Below, one piece after another: positions 19,182 through 28,355 of a stretch of 64,000 bases of DNA. Source of the stretch: an uncultured beta proteobacterium (GTDB lineage: Bacteria > Pseudomonadota > Gammaproteobacteria > Burkholderiales > Burkholderiaceae_C). How positions within the stretch are numbered: the stretch's first letter is position 1; each line of letters begins with the position of its first letter. Below the pieces are notes generated by a model. The model saw nothing but the letters and a program-made list of their open reading frames with translations, had not been told where the DNA came from and made no database searches. The stretch lies in assembly GCA_903822435.1 (NCBI GenBank), contig CAIJPE010000411.1, positions 62,001-126,000 on the forward strand, in the 5' to 3' direction. Made by a program: the position numbers and the translations under genes.

Positions 19182-19203
19182 AAAAAAGGGCCCCGCGGGG
19201 CCC
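19182..19203 (-). terminator. Rho-independent terminator of aceA
   Basis: A perfect G+C palindrome GGGCCCCGCGGGGCCC (19188-19203) is followed on the minus strand by six T (the A run at 19182-19187). It stands between the stop of aceA and the convergent permease gene. On the plus strand it is followed only by TCTTGCG, so it serves the permease less well. Confidence 0.88.
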
Positions 19204-19229
19204 TCTTGCGTGCATCCTGGACAGGCCGT

Positions 19230-20525
19230 TCAGTGGTGACCGTCGAAGAACTGCTCGTCTTCCGTAGAGCCCTTCAGCGCCGCGGTCGAGGCATCGCGCT
19301 CGATGGTGGTTGTCACCGCATCGAAGTACCCCGTGCCCACCTCGCGCTGGTGCTTCACGGCGGTGAAACCCTTCTCGGCAGCGGCGAATTCCTTCTCCTG
19401 CAGTTCGACGAAGGCGCTCATGTTGTTGCGGGCGTACCCGTAGGCCAGGTCGAACATGGAGTAGTTCAACGCGTGGAAGCCGGCCAGCGTGATGAACTGG
19501 AACTTGTACCCCATGGCGCCCAGTTCGCGCTGGAATTTGGCGATGGTCGTGTCGTCCAGGTTCTTCTTCCAGTTGAAGCTGGGGCTGCAGTTGTAGGCCA
19601 GCAGCTTGCCCGGGAACTTGGCGTGGATCGCATCGGCGAAGGCCTTGGCGAAGGCGAGGTCGGGCTTGCCGGTTTCGCACCAGATCAGGTCGGCGTACGG
19701 GGCGTAGGCCAACCCGCGGCTGATGGCCTGCTCCAGGCCGTTCTTGGTCCGGTAGAAGCCTTCGACCGTGCGCTTGCCGGTGGTGAAAGGCTTGTCGTTG
19801 TCGTCCACGTCGCTGGTGACCAGGTCGGCGGCTTCGGCATCGGTGCGGGCCAGCAGGATGGTGGACGTGCCCATCACGTCGGCGGCCAGGCGGGCGGCCA
19901 CCAGCTTGGCCACCGCCTCGCGGGTGGGCACCAGCACCTTGCCACCCATGTGACCGCACTTCTTGACGGAAGCCAGCTGGTCTTCGAAGTGGACGCCGGC
20001 GGCACCGGCGTCGATCATGGACTTCATCAGTTCGAAGGCGTTGAGCACGCCGCCGAAGCCGGCTTCCGCATCGGCCACGATGGGGGCGAAGAAGTCGATG
20101 TCGCTCTTGCCTTCGCTCCACTGGATCTGGTCGGCGCGCTGGAAGGTGGCATTGATGCGCTTGACGACCTTGGGCACGCTGTCCACCGGGTACAGGCTCT
20201 GGTCGGGATACATCTCGCCGCTGCTGTTGGCGTCGCCGGCCACTTGCCAGCCCGACAGGTAGATGGCTTTCAGGCCGGCCTTGACCTGCTGCATGGCCTG
20301 GTTGCCCGTCAGCGCGCCCAGGCTGTTGACGAAGGGCTCGGTGTTGATCAGGTGCCAGAGCTTCTCGGCGCCACGCTTGGCCAGGGTGTGTTCGATCTGG
20401 ATGCTGCCGCGCAGGCGGATCACGTCCTCGGCGGTGTAGCCGCGGGTGATGCCCTTCCAACGCGGGTTCTCGGCCCAGTCCTTCTCGAGGGCGGCGGCTT
20501 GTTGCTGGCGGGTCAGGGTGCTCAT
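19230..20525 (-). CDS. aceA: Isocitrate lyase
   Basis: AceA splits isocitrate into glyoxylate and succinate in the glyoxylate shunt, used for growth on acetate and fatty acids. The 431-residue protein has the catalytic motif KKCGHMGG with Cys190, [35 protein letters not shown] and [13 protein letters not shown]. Its length fits the short bacterial class. It has its own terminator and a 327-base upstream region with a palindrome. The malate synthase gene is not adjacent. Confidence 0.97.
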   Translation of the reverse strand: MSTLTRQQQAAALEKDWAENPRWKGITRGYTAEDVIRLRGSIQIEHTLAKRGAEKLWHLINTEPFVNSLGALTGNQAMQQVKAGLKAIYLSGWQVAGDANSSGEMYPDQSLYPVDSVPKVVKRINATFQRADQIQWSEGKSDIDFFAPIVADAEAGFGGVLNAFELMKSMIDAGAAGVHFEDQLASVKKCGHMGGKVLVPTREAVAKLVAARLAADVMGTSTILLARTDAEAADLVTSDVDDNDKPFTTGKRTVEGFYRTKNGLEQAISRGLAYAPYADLIWCETGKPDLAFAKAFADAIHAKFPGKLLAYNCSPSFNWKKNLDDTTIAKFQRELGAMGYKFQFITLAGFHALNYSMFDLAYGYARNNMSAFVELQEKEFAAAEKGFTAVKHQREVGTGYFDAVTTTIERDASTAALKGSTEDEQFFDGHH

Positions 20526-20852
20526 GGATGGGATTCCTGGTGAAAGGGGTTTGCGGGTGTCGAAGCAGTGAACATCGATGCCTCAGCGTAACGCGAATGC
20601 CAGCTTTCATCACTACTTATGTCTTATAGAAGACATGAGAGAAAAATCCTTCAAATCAAAGAGATAGAGTGCACGTTCCATAGAGTGAAATGGCATTTTC
20701 TCATCTGGTGAATTTTGGTGCAGTGCAGCGTCGTAGTTTTCTACATTATGAAATTTTGCAACCGTCATCCGGAATGCACCCGCCCAGCGCCCCCCGACGG
20801 ACGCCCCCCTATAGTCGGTGGCGATCAAGCACCGGTTGCCGCCTCACCTGCC
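20526..20852. other. Divergent intergenic region between aceA and the agmatinase-like gene
   Basis: This 327-base gap is clearly AT-richer than its surroundings, especially at 20600-20770, and holds the promoters of both divergent genes. Besides the palindrome at 20619-20636 I see a short GTAG-TTTT-CTAC repeat near 20733-20745 and no convincing small gene. A 71-codon minus-strand frame here lacks a ribosome site and recognisable sequence. Confidence 0.6.
20619..20636. promoter_or_regulatory. Perfect palindrome upstream of aceA, probable operator
   Basis: ATGTCTT (20619-20625) and AAGACAT (20630-20636) form a perfect 7-bp inverted repeat with the spacer ATAG. It lies about 95 bases upstream of the aceA start in the AT-rich promoter region. 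The shape fits a dimeric GntR-type or similar regulator of acetate/propionate or TCA genes. The cognate protein is not identified in the window. Confidence 0.65.
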
Positions 20853-21773
20853 ATGTTTGCTTTCCAGTCCGATCACCACTTCCTGAAGGTCGGCCCCGCC
20901 ACGGCGAGCACGCCGTATGCGGTGGCCGGGGTGGCCTGGGATGGCGCCACCACCAACCGGCCTGGCGCGCGCTTCGGCCCGCGCGGGATCCGGCAGGCCA
21001 GCTTCATGTTGTGCGATGGCACGCACCCGCACTTCGACGTGAGCCCGGTCGGGCTGCTGGGCGATGCGGGCGACCTGCCGCTGCCCAACACCTCGTTGGC
21101 CGGCATGCGCCAGGCCTTGGAGCCGCTGGCCGCCGACCTGATGGCCCGGCATCACATGGTGTGGCTGGGCGGTGACCATTCGATCACGCTGTCGCTGCTG
21201 CGCGCCTACCGCGCCCACCTGGGGCAGCCGGTGGCCGTGTTGCACTTCGACGCCCACTGCGACACCTGGGACAGCCACGCCGGCGAACCCAGCGGCCATG
21301 GCACCTGGGTTCAGGAGGCGATGCAGGAAGGTTTGGTGGTCGATGCCTGCTTCACCCAGGTCGGAATCCGCTCGGCCGGGGTACGCGATGCGCGCGAACA
21401 CGTGCTGCAGCGCGGCGGCCAGGTCCACACGGCGCGCATGCTGCGCGGTTGCGAGTCGCCAGCCCAGCTGTCGCCGCTGATCGAGAGCGTGCGCCGGCGG
21501 CTGCGCGAGCACGGCAACCCGCCCGTCTACCTCAGCCTGGACATCGATTGCCTGGACCCCGCCTTCGCACCCGGCACCGGCACGCCCGAGCCCGGCGGGC
21601 TGAGCACCAACCAGGTCCTGACGGTGCTGGAAGAGCTGGCCGACCTCCCCTTCGTGGGCATGGACTGCGTGGAGGTGGCACCGCCCTATGACCATGCCGA
21701 GCTCACCAGCGCGGCCGCCGCGGTGTTCGTCTGGACGTACCTGTGCGGCCGCATCGCCCGCGGCAGGCCCTGA
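20853..21773 (+). CDS. speB: Agmatinase/arginase-family ureohydrolase
   Basis: The 306-residue manganese enzyme hydrolyses a guanidino substrate, most likely agmatine to putrescine and urea. Metal-binding motifs are all present: GGDHS, DAHCDTWDS (DAHxD) and SLDIDCLDPAFAPGTGTPEPGG (quoted in part, with the two conserved Asp). The agmatinase reading is supported by the putrescine genes directly downstream; arginase or guanidinobutyrase activity cannot be excluded from sequence. The ATG at 20853 gives the normal N-terminus. It is the first gene of the rightward polyamine block. Confidence 0.85.
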   Translation: MFAFQSDHHFLKVGPATASTPYAVAGVAWDGATTNRPGARFGPRGIRQASFMLCDGTHPHFDVSPVGLLGDAGDLPLPNTSLAGMRQALEPLAADLMARHHMVWLGGDHSITLSLLRAYRAHLGQPVAVLHFDAHCDTWDSHAGEPSGHGTWVQEAMQEGLVVDACFTQVGIRSAGVRDAREHVLQRGGQVHTARMLRGCESPAQLSPLIESVRRRLREHGNPPVYLSLDIDCLDPAFAPGTGTPEPGGLSTNQVLTVLEELADLPFVGMDCVEVAPPYDHAELTSAAAAVFVWTYLCGRIARGRP

Positions 21774-21779
21774 AAAGCC

Positions 21780-21811
21780 GCGCCAGGTGCCGCTGGGGCC
21801 TGCCCTGGCGC
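21780..21811 (+). terminator. Hairpin after the agmatinase gene, possible terminator
   Basis: GCGCCAGG (21780-21787) and CCTGGCGC (21804-21811) form a perfect 8-bp stem around a 16-base loop, beginning six bases after the agmatinase stop. There is no T-run, so it would be a weak or Rho-assisted terminator, or an mRNA 3' stabiliser. Confidence 0.4.
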
Positions 21812-21936
21812 GCTGCAAACGCGTACAGTCTGGGGTGGGTGCATCTGGTGTGAACGTTGCTTCACCCGGGGCGCCCCAGATTCCCTGCAGAGCCGCTGCC
21901 AGCGGCCACAATCCGCGTACCCACCCAGGAGCTGCC

Positions 21937-23301
21937 ATGAACAAGCCCGTTGATCCCGCCCTGATGCAGGCCGCCGAAGCCATCGGCTCGGCCGGCACGC
22001 ACCCGATGGATGCACACTGGATGCCGTTCACGGCCAACCGGCAGTTCAAGAAGGCCCCCCGCCTGCTCACGCGCGCTGCGGGCATGCACTACTGGGACGA
22101 CAAGGGCCGGCAGATCCTGGACGGCGCCGCAGGCCTTTGGTGCGTGAATGCCGGGCATACCCGCCCCCGCATCGTGCAGGCCATCCAGGCGCAGGCGGCC
22201 GAGATGGATTTCGCGCCGCCGTTCCAGATGAGCCACCCCAAGGCCTTCGAGCTGGCCGAGCGCGTGGCCGAGATCGCCCCGGCGGGCATGAACAAGGTGT
22301 TCTTCGTGAACTCCGGTTCCGAAGCCGTCGAGACCGCACTGAAAATGGCCCTGGCCTACCACCGCGTGCGCGGCGAAGGCTCGCGCACCCGGCTGATCGG
22401 CCGCGAACGCGGTTATCACGGCGTGAACTTCGGCGGCATCTCGGTGGGCGGCATGGTCGCCAACCGCAAGATGTTCGGCACGATGCTGGGCGGGGTGGAC
22501 CACCTGCGCCACACGCACGACCCGGTGCGCAACGCCTTCACCGTCGGCCAGCCGGCCCATGGTGCGGAACTGGCCGATGACCTGGAACGCCTGGTGGCGC
22601 TGCACGACGCCAGCACCATCGCGGCAGTGATCGTCGAGCCCATCGCAGGCTCCACCGGCGTGCTGGTGCCGCCACAGGGCTATCTGCAGCGCCTGCGCGA
22701 CATCTGCGACAAGCACGGCATCCTGCTGATCTTCGACGAGGTCATCACCGGCTTCGGCCGCACCGGACAGCCCTTTGCCGCACAGACCTTCGGCGTCACC
22801 CCCGACCTGATCACCTGTGCCAAGGGCCTGACCAACGGCGCCGTGCCGATGGGCGCGGTGATCGCCAGGCAGAAGATCCACGATACCTTCATGCAGGGCC
22901 CCGAGCACCTCATCGAGTTCTATCACGGCTATACCTACTCGGCCCACCCGCTGGCCTGCGCCGCCGCGCTGGGCACGCTGGACACCTATGCCGAAGAAGG
23001 CCTGCTGACCCGTGCTTCCGAGATGGCCGGCTATTTCGCGCAGGCCGTGCATTCGCTCAAGGGCGAGCCCAATGTGATCGACGTGCGCAACTTCGGGCTG
23101 GTGGGTGGCATCGAGCTGTCCCCGATCGAAGGCCAACCCACCAAGCGCGCCTTCGACATCTTCCTCGACGTCTGGCAACAAGGCCTGCTGCTGCGCACGA
23201 CCGGCGACATCCTCGCGCTGTCGCCCCCGCTGATCGTCGAGCGCAGCCAGATCGACCAGATCGTGGAGATGCTGCGCGGCGCCATCCGGCGCGCAGCCTG
23301 A
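21937..23301 (+). CDS. Omega-aminotransferase, beta-alanine--pyruvate type
   Basis: The 454-residue class III PLP enzyme has the Schiff-base Lys296 (TCAKGLTNG), the PLP-phosphate motif NSGSEAVETALK (126-137), DEVITGFGRTG and a WMPFT N-terminal substrate loop. It most resembles BauA/OapT, which moves the amino group of beta-alanine or of mono- and diamines to pyruvate. Its place next to puuA- and spuC-like genes suggests polyamine breakdown products (3-aminopropanal, beta-alanine) as substrates. The ATG at 21937 has AGGAG seven bases upstream. Confidence 0.9.
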   Translation: MNKPVDPALMQAAEAIGSAGTHPMDAHWMPFTANRQFKKAPRLLTRAAGMHYWDDKGRQILDGAAGLWCVNAGHTRPRIVQAIQAQAAEMDFAPPFQMSHPKAFELAERVAEIAPAGMNKVFFVNSGSEAVETALKMALAYHRVRGEGSRTRLIGRERGYHGVNFGGISVGGMVANRKMFGTMLGGVDHLRHTHDPVRNAFTVGQPAHGAELADDLERLVALHDASTIAAVIVEPIAGSTGVLVPPQGYLQRLRDICDKHGILLIFDEVITGFGRTGQPFAAQTFGVTPDLITCAKGLTNGAVPMGAVIARQKIHDTFMQGPEHLIEFYHGYTYSAHPLACAAALGTLDTYAEEGLLTRASEMAGYFAQAVHSLKGEPNVIDVRNFGLVGGIELSPIEGQPTKRAFDIFLDVWQQGLLLRTTGDILALSPPLIVERSQIDQIVEMLRGAIRRAA

Positions 23302-23404
23302 ACCCGCGGGCGGCTGCGGCCGCCCTGCAATCATCGAAGCGGCCGGGCGGTGATGCCAGGCCAGACCTTGCGCCGCGCAGCCATGCGGCGCCGTAAAACA
23401 TCCG

Positions 23405-24769
23405 ATGGCCCGAGAGCACTTCACCTTCAGCGAGCTCGAGCAATGGCTCGACCAGCACCGCGTGACCGAGATCGAATGCCTGGTGCCCGACCTCACCGGG
23501 GTGGCGCGAGGCAAGATCCTGCCGAGGCAGAAGTTCACCGAAGATCGCGGCATGCGGCTGCCCGAGGCCGTGGTGGCCATGGGCGTGACCGGTGAGTTCC
23601 CGACCGAGGGCCGCTACTACGACGTGATCCGGCCGACAGACCGCGACATGCACCTGCGGCCCGACCTGAGCACGGTCCGCATCGTGCCCTGGGCCACCGA
23701 CCCGACGGCGCAGGTCATCCACGACTGCTACGACCGCGAAGGCGTGCGCATTCCCTTCGCGCCGCGCTCGGTGCTGCGCCACGTGTGCGAACTCTATGCC
23801 GCCGAAGGCTGGAGCCCGGTGGTGGCGCCCGAACTCGAGTTCTACCTGGTGGCGCGCAACACCGACCCCGACGTGCCGCTGAAGCCGCCCGTGGGCCGCA
23901 GCGGGCGCAGCGAAACCTCGCGCCAGGCCTACAGCATCGACGCGGTGAACGAATTCGATCCTCTGTTCGAGGACGTCTATGACTACTGCGAGAAGATGGA
24001 GCTCAACGTGGACACGCTGATCCACGAGGTGGGCGCCGGGCAGATGGAGATCAACTTCTTCCACGCCCACCCGCTGGGCCTGGCCGACGAGGTCTTCATG
24101 TTCAAGCGCACGGTGCGCGAGGCCGCCCTGCGCCACGACATGTTCGCGACCTTCATGGCCAAGCCCATCGCCGGCGAGCCGGGCAGTGCCATGCACGTGC
24201 ACCAGAGCGTGATCGACCAGGCCACCGGCCGCAACCTCTTCAGCAACGAAGACGGCAGCCCGAGCGACGAATTCCACTGGTTCATCGGCGGCCTGCAGAA
24301 GTACGTGCCGGCGGCCATGGCGCTGTTCGCGCCTTACGTCAACAGCTACCGCCGCCTGGTGCGCAGCAACGCCGCGCCCATCAACATCCAGTGGGGCACC
24401 GACAACCGCACCGTGGGCATCCGCAGTCCGGTGGCCGAGCCCAACGCCCGCCGCGTCGAGAACCGCGTGATCGGCGCCGACGCCAACCCCTACGTCGCGC
24501 TGGCCGCCACGCTGGCCTGCGGCTACCTGGGCATCAAGAACCGCATCCAGCCTTCACCCGAATGCAAGGGCGACGCCTATCTGGGCGATTTCCAGCTGCC
24601 CCGCAGCCTGGGCGAAGCGCTGGCCCTGCTGCGTGAAGCCGACGACCTGACCGAGGTGCTGGGTGCGCCCTTCGTCACGGTCTACACCGAGGTCAAGGAG
24701 ATCGAGTACGCCGAGTTCATGAAGGTCATCTCGCCATGGGAACGCGAGCACCTCTTGCTTCACGTCTAG
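23405..24769 (+). CDS. puuA: Glutamine-synthetase-like gamma-glutamylpolyamine synthetase (PuuA/SpuI type)
   Basis: The 454-residue enzyme belongs to the GS III-like/PuuA class that joins glutamate to the amino group of putrescine or other polyamines with ATP. Motifs are VPDLTGVARGKI, APELEFYLV (metal-binding Glu), EVGAGQMEINF, GSAMHVHQS, NSYRRLVRSNAAPINIQWGT (quoted in part) and RRVENRVIGADANPY. It lacks the adenylylation Tyr loop of housekeeping GlnA. The gene lies between two aminotransferase genes, so the set offers two routes for putrescine, glutamylation and transamination. Confidence 0.9.
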   Translation: MAREHFTFSELEQWLDQHRVTEIECLVPDLTGVARGKILPRQKFTEDRGMRLPEAVVAMGVTGEFPTEGRYYDVIRPTDRDMHLRPDLSTVRIVPWATDPTAQVIHDCYDREGVRIPFAPRSVLRHVCELYAAEGWSPVVAPELEFYLVARNTDPDVPLKPPVGRSGRSETSRQAYSIDAVNEFDPLFEDVYDYCEKMELNVDTLIHEVGAGQMEINFFHAHPLGLADEVFMFKRTVREAALRHDMFATFMAKPIAGEPGSAMHVHQSVIDQATGRNLFSNEDGSPSDEFHWFIGGLQKYVPAAMALFAPYVNSYRRLVRSNAAPINIQWGTDNRTVGIRSPVAEPNARRVENRVIGADANPYVALAATLACGYLGIKNRIQPSPECKGDAYLGDFQLPRSLGEALALLREADDLTEVLGAPFVTVYTEVKEIEYAEFMKVISPWEREHLLLHV

Positions 24770-24802
24770 ACATGAAACCCCCAAGCTCGCTATCGCTCGC
24801 TA

Positions 24803-24855
24803 CCCCCCAGGGGGGCCGCCCGCCTGCGGACCGGCAGAGCCGGTTCCGCGGCGGG
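24803..24855. repeat. Double-hairpin intergenic element, REP-like
   Basis: In the 123-base gap between puuA and the next aminotransferase lie CCCCCCAGGGGGG (24803-24815) and a three-part stem (24819-24855): CCCGC/GCGGG, GCGGA/TCCGC and CCGGC/GCCGG with one bulged T. Upstream is the imperfect direct repeat AGCTCGCTATCGCTCGCT. The composition is similar to dispersed intergenic repeats I have seen in Burkholderiales. No second copy was noticed in the window, so repeat status is inferred from structure. Confidence 0.5.
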
Positions 24856-24892
24856 AAGCTCGGCCTGAATGGCTGTGCTTTGAGGAGCTGAG

Positions 24893-26290
24893 ATGCCGAC
24901 TTCGCATTCGTCGCGCACCACCGCCGAATGGCAGGCCGCCGACGCCGCCCACTTCCTGCACCCCTTCACCGATTTCCAGGGCCTGGCCCGGAAGGGCTCG
25001 CGCATCATCGCGCGGGCCGACAACATCTACCTCTGGGATACCGAAGGCCATCAGATCCTGGACGCGATGAGCGGCCTGTGGTGCGTCAACGTGGGCTACG
25101 GCCAGACGGCCCTGATCGACGCCGCCACAAGTCAGTTGGAGGCCCTGCCCTTCTACAACGCCTTCTTCCAGACGGCCACGCAGCCGGCCATCGCCCTGGC
25201 CGAGCTGCTGGCGCAGGTGACACCACCGCAATTCCGCCACGTGTTCTTCGGCAGTTCGGGCTCCGAGGGCAACGACACGGTGGTGCGCATGGTGCGCCGC
25301 TACTGGGAGGTGCTGGGACAGCCGCAGCGCCAGATCATCATCAGCCGCCGCAACGCTTACCACGGCTCCACGGTGGCGGGCTCGTCGCTGGGCGGCATGG
25401 AAGGCATGCACGCCCAGGGCGGCGCGCCAGTGCCCGGGATCGTGCACATCCAGCAGCCTTACTGGTGGGAGCACGGACGCGCGGCGGGCCTGAGCCGCGA
25501 CGAGTTCGGCCGTGTGGCCGCCGGCTGGCTGGAAGCCGAGATCCTGGCCCGCGGCCCCGAGAACGTGGCCGCCTTCATCGGCGAGCCCGTCCAGGGCGCC
25601 GGCGGCGTGATCATTCCGCCCGCCACTTACTGGCCCGAGATCCAGCGCATCTGCGACCGCTACGGCGTGCTGGTGGTCAGCGACGAGGTCATCTGCGGCT
25701 TCGGGCGCACGGGCAGCTGGTTCGGCTGCCAGACCTTCGGGTTCAAGCCCGACCTGATGACCTTCGCCAAGGGCGTGACCAGCGGCTACATCCCCCTGGG
25801 CGGCGTGATGGTGGGCGAGCGCATCGCCCGTGTGCTGATCGAGCAGGGCGGCGAGTTCAACCACGGCTACACCTACTCGGGCCACCCGGTGGCCTGCGCC
25901 GTGGGCCTGGCCAACGTGAACCTGCTGCGCAAGCTCGACCTGGTGCGCCACGTGCACGACGATGTCGGCCCCTACCTGGCCCAGGTGTTTGCCGAGTTGG
26001 CCGGCCATCCCCTGGTGGGCGATGCCGAGACCTGTGGCCTGATGGGCGCCCTGCTGCTGGTCAAGGACAAGGCCCGTGGCACCCCGTTCGCACCCGAGGT
26101 CGAGATCGGCATGGTCTGCCGAGGCCACTGCTTCGCGCAGGGCGTGATCATGCGTGCCGTGGGCGATCGCATGATCATCGCGCCGCCGCTGGTCATCACC
26201 CGGACCCAGATCGACGAGATGGTGGCACTGATCCGCCGTTGCCTGGACCTCACGCTGGCCGACGCGCAGGCGCGCGGCTGGCTGGATTGA
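24893..26290 (+). CDS. spuC: Class III aminotransferase, putrescine/polyamine--pyruvate type (SpuC-like)
   Basis: The 465-residue PLP enzyme has Lys293 (FAKGVTSGY), GSSGSEGNDTVVRM (120-133), FIGEPVQGAGG and DEVICGFGRTG. The N-terminal HPFTDFQG and the RRNAYHGSTVAGSSLGGM region match SpuC, which transaminates putrescine, cadaverine and spermidine to pyruvate. It starts after a hairpin-containing gap and runs directly into the transporter genes (a TTG at 26287 overlaps its stop), so uptake and breakdown are probably co-expressed. Confidence 0.9.
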   Translation: MPTSHSSRTTAEWQAADAAHFLHPFTDFQGLARKGSRIIARADNIYLWDTEGHQILDAMSGLWCVNVGYGQTALIDAATSQLEALPFYNAFFQTATQPAIALAELLAQVTPPQFRHVFFGSSGSEGNDTVVRMVRRYWEVLGQPQRQIIISRRNAYHGSTVAGSSLGGMEGMHAQGGAPVPGIVHIQQPYWWEHGRAAGLSRDEFGRVAAGWLEAEILARGPENVAAFIGEPVQGAGGVIIPPATYWPEIQRICDRYGVLVVSDEVICGFGRTGSWFGCQTFGFKPDLMTFAKGVTSGYIPLGGVMVGERIARVLIEQGGEFNHGYTYSGHPVACAVGLANVNLLRKLDLVRHVHDDVGPYLAQVFAELAGHPLVGDAETCGLMGALLLVKDKARGTPFAPEVEIGMVCRGHCFAQGVIMRAVGDRMIIAPPLVITRTQIDEMVALIRRCLDLTLADAQARGWLD

Positions 26291-26325
26291 TCACGCCCCC
26301 CAACGAACCGCCGCCCGTTCCGCGC

Positions 26326-27423
26326 ATGAGCACCGCAGCACCGCAGCCGTTTTTGCAGATCCAGAACCTGGTCAAGGACTTCAACGGCTTCAAGGCCGTC
26401 AACCAGGTGAGCCTCGACATCGCCAAGGGCGAGATCTTCGCCTTGCTGGGCTCGTCCGGCTGCGGCAAGAGCACGCTGCTGCGGATGCTGGCGGGCTTCG
26501 AGACCCCCACCTCGGGCCGCATCATGCTCGATGGCGTGGACCTGGCATCGTTGCCGCCGTATGAGCGGCCGATGAACATGATGTTCCAGAGTTATGCGCT
26601 GTTCCCGCACCTGAGTGTGTGGGACAACGTGGCCTTCGGCCTGCGCCGCGCAGGGCTGCCCAGGGTCGAGGTGGCCGCGCGCGTGGAAGCGCTGCTCAAG
26701 CTCGTGCAGCTCACCCCGCTGGGCCGGCGCAAGCCGCACCAGCTCTCGGGCGGGCAGCAGCAGCGCGTGGCCCTGGTGCGCTCGCTGGCCCGCCAGCCGC
26801 GCGTGCTGCTGCTGGACGAGCCGCTGGGTGCGCTGGACAAGAAGCTGCGCGAACAGACCCAGATCGAACTGGTCAACATCATCGAGCAGGTGGGTGTGAC
26901 CTGCGTGCTGGTCACGCACGACCAGGAAGAGGCCATGACCATGGCCTCGCGCATTGCGGTCATGAGCGAAGGCCGCTTCCTGCAGGTCGACCAGCCCGCC
27001 GCCATCTACGAGACGCCGGCCACCCGCTTCGTGGCCGACTTCATCGGCAACGTGAACCTGATGGACGGCACGCTGGAGGTGGACGAGCACGACCACTGCC
27101 AGATCCGCTGCACCGACTGCCTGCACCATGTAGGCCACGGCATCACCGGCACGCAGGGCATGGCCGTGACGGTGGCCCTGCGGCCCGAGAAGATCACCCT
27201 GCACCGGCAGGAGCCCGAAGGCGCGGCCAACAAGGTGCGCGGCACGGTGAAGGAACTGGCCTATTTCGGCAGCCATACCGTCTACCACCTGCTGCTGGCC
27301 AGCGGTGCTTCGCTGAAGGTCAGCGTGGCCAACACCGAGCGCCACAGCGACCGGAACTGGACCTGGGGCGACAACGTGTGGGCGCACTGGCTGCCCTCGG
27401 CCCAGGTCGTCCTGACGCAGTGA
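26326..27423 (+). CDS. potG: Polyamine ABC transporter ATPase (PotG/PotA type)
   Basis: The 365-residue ATPase carries Walker A GSSGCGKST, the Q-loop MMFQSYALFPH, signature LSGGQQQRVA, Walker B LLLDEPLGALD, an H-loop VTHDQEEA, and a C-terminal TOBE domain (VTVALRPEKITLH; FGSHTVYHLLL). This is the spermidine/putrescine importer class. ATG 26326 is chosen; a TTG at 26287 overlapping the previous stop would add 13 residues. It is followed in five bases by the first permease gene. Confidence 0.92.
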   Translation: MSTAAPQPFLQIQNLVKDFNGFKAVNQVSLDIAKGEIFALLGSSGCGKSTLLRMLAGFETPTSGRIMLDGVDLASLPPYERPMNMMFQSYALFPHLSVWDNVAFGLRRAGLPRVEVAARVEALLKLVQLTPLGRRKPHQLSGGQQQRVALVRSLARQPRVLLLDEPLGALDKKLREQTQIELVNIIEQVGVTCVLVTHDQEEAMTMASRIAVMSEGRFLQVDQPAAIYETPATRFVADFIGNVNLMDGTLEVDEHDHCQIRCTDCLHHVGHGITGTQGMAVTVALRPEKITLHRQEPEGAANKVRGTVKELAYFGSHTVYHLLLASGASLKVSVANTERHSDRNWTWGDNVWAHWLPSAQVVLTQ

Positions 27424-27428
27424 CCGCC

Positions 27429-28355
27429 ATGGCCACGATGCGCCTGCCATCTTCCAGGGGCGGCCGCCTGGCGGTCATCGCGGTGCCCTTCGCGTTCCTC
27501 ATCGCCTTCTTCCTGGTCCCATTCCTCATCGTCGGCAAGATCAGCCTGTCGGAGATGGACGGCACGGTCTTCAAGGACATCCTGAGCTGGAACGGCGGCG
27601 CGATCACCGTCAACATCAACCTGCACAGCTATGCCTTCCTGGCCGAAGACGCGCTGTACCTGAAGACCTACCTCGCCAGCCTGAAGTACGCGCTCGTGAC
27701 CACCGTGCTCTGCCTGGGCATCGGCTACCCCTTTGCGTACTTCATGGCGCGGGCCCGGGCCACGGCGCAGCCGGCCCTGCTGATGCTGGTGATGCTGCCC
27801 TTCTGGACTTCTTTCCTGCTGCGCGTGTACGCCTGGCGCGGTCTGTTGACCGAGGGCGGCTGGGCGGCCGAGCTCATCAACGGCCTGGGCCTGGACCAGG
27901 TGCTGCTGGCGCTGGGCTTCATTGCCTCGCCGGGGCAGCTGATGCTCACGCCTTTCTCGCTGGTGCTGGGCATGACCTACACCTACCTGCCCTTCATGAT
28001 CCTGCCGCTGTACGGCAACCTGTCCAAGATGGACCTGCGCCTGCTGGAGGCCGCGGCCGACCTGGGTGCCACACCCTGGGTGGCCTTCTGGCGGGTGACG
28101 GTGCCGATGTCCAAGGCGGGCATCATCGCCGGCTCGATGCTGGTCTTCATCCCCTGTGTGGGCGAATACGTGATCCCCGAGCTGCTGGGCGGCCCCGAGA
28201 CGCTGATGATCGGGCGCGTGCTGTGGGACGAGTTCTTTGCCAACAACGACTGGCCCATGGCCTCCAGCGTGGCCGTGGTGATGGTGCTGCTGATCATCGT
28301 GCCGCTGGCGATCTTCAACAAATACCAGGCCGAATCGCAGGAGGCACGGCCATGA
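27429..28355 (+). CDS. potH: Polyamine ABC transporter permease (PotH type)
   Basis: The 308-residue inner-membrane protein has six predicted helices and the permease EAA loop (LLEAAADLGATPWVAFWRVTVP, quoted in part as EAAADLGA...P). The long periplasmic N-terminal region after helix 1 and the VGEYVIPELLGG segment are typical of PotB/PotH. Start ATG 27429; an in-frame GTG at 27420 overlaps the potG stop. Its own stop overlaps the potI start by four bases (ATGA). Confidence 0.92.
   Translation: MATMRLPSSRGGRLAVIAVPFAFLIAFFLVPFLIVGKISLSEMDGTVFKDILSWNGGAITVNINLHSYAFLAEDALYLKTYLASLKYALVTTVLCLGIGYPFAYFMARARATAQPALLMLVMLPFWTSFLLRVYAWRGLLTEGGWAAELINGLGLDQVLLALGFIASPGQLMLTPFSLVLGMTYTYLPFMILPLYGNLSKMDLRLLEAAADLGATPWVAFWRVTVPMSKAGIIAGSMLVFIPCVGEYVIPELLGGPETLMIGRVLWDEFFANNDWPMASSVAVVMVLLIIVPLAIFNKYQAESQEARP

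Noticed and set aside
20613-20828. 71-codon minus-strand frame in the aceA/agmatinase gap
   Set aside because: No ribosome site, AT-rich promoter-like DNA, and it contains the palindromic operator. Not supported as a gene.
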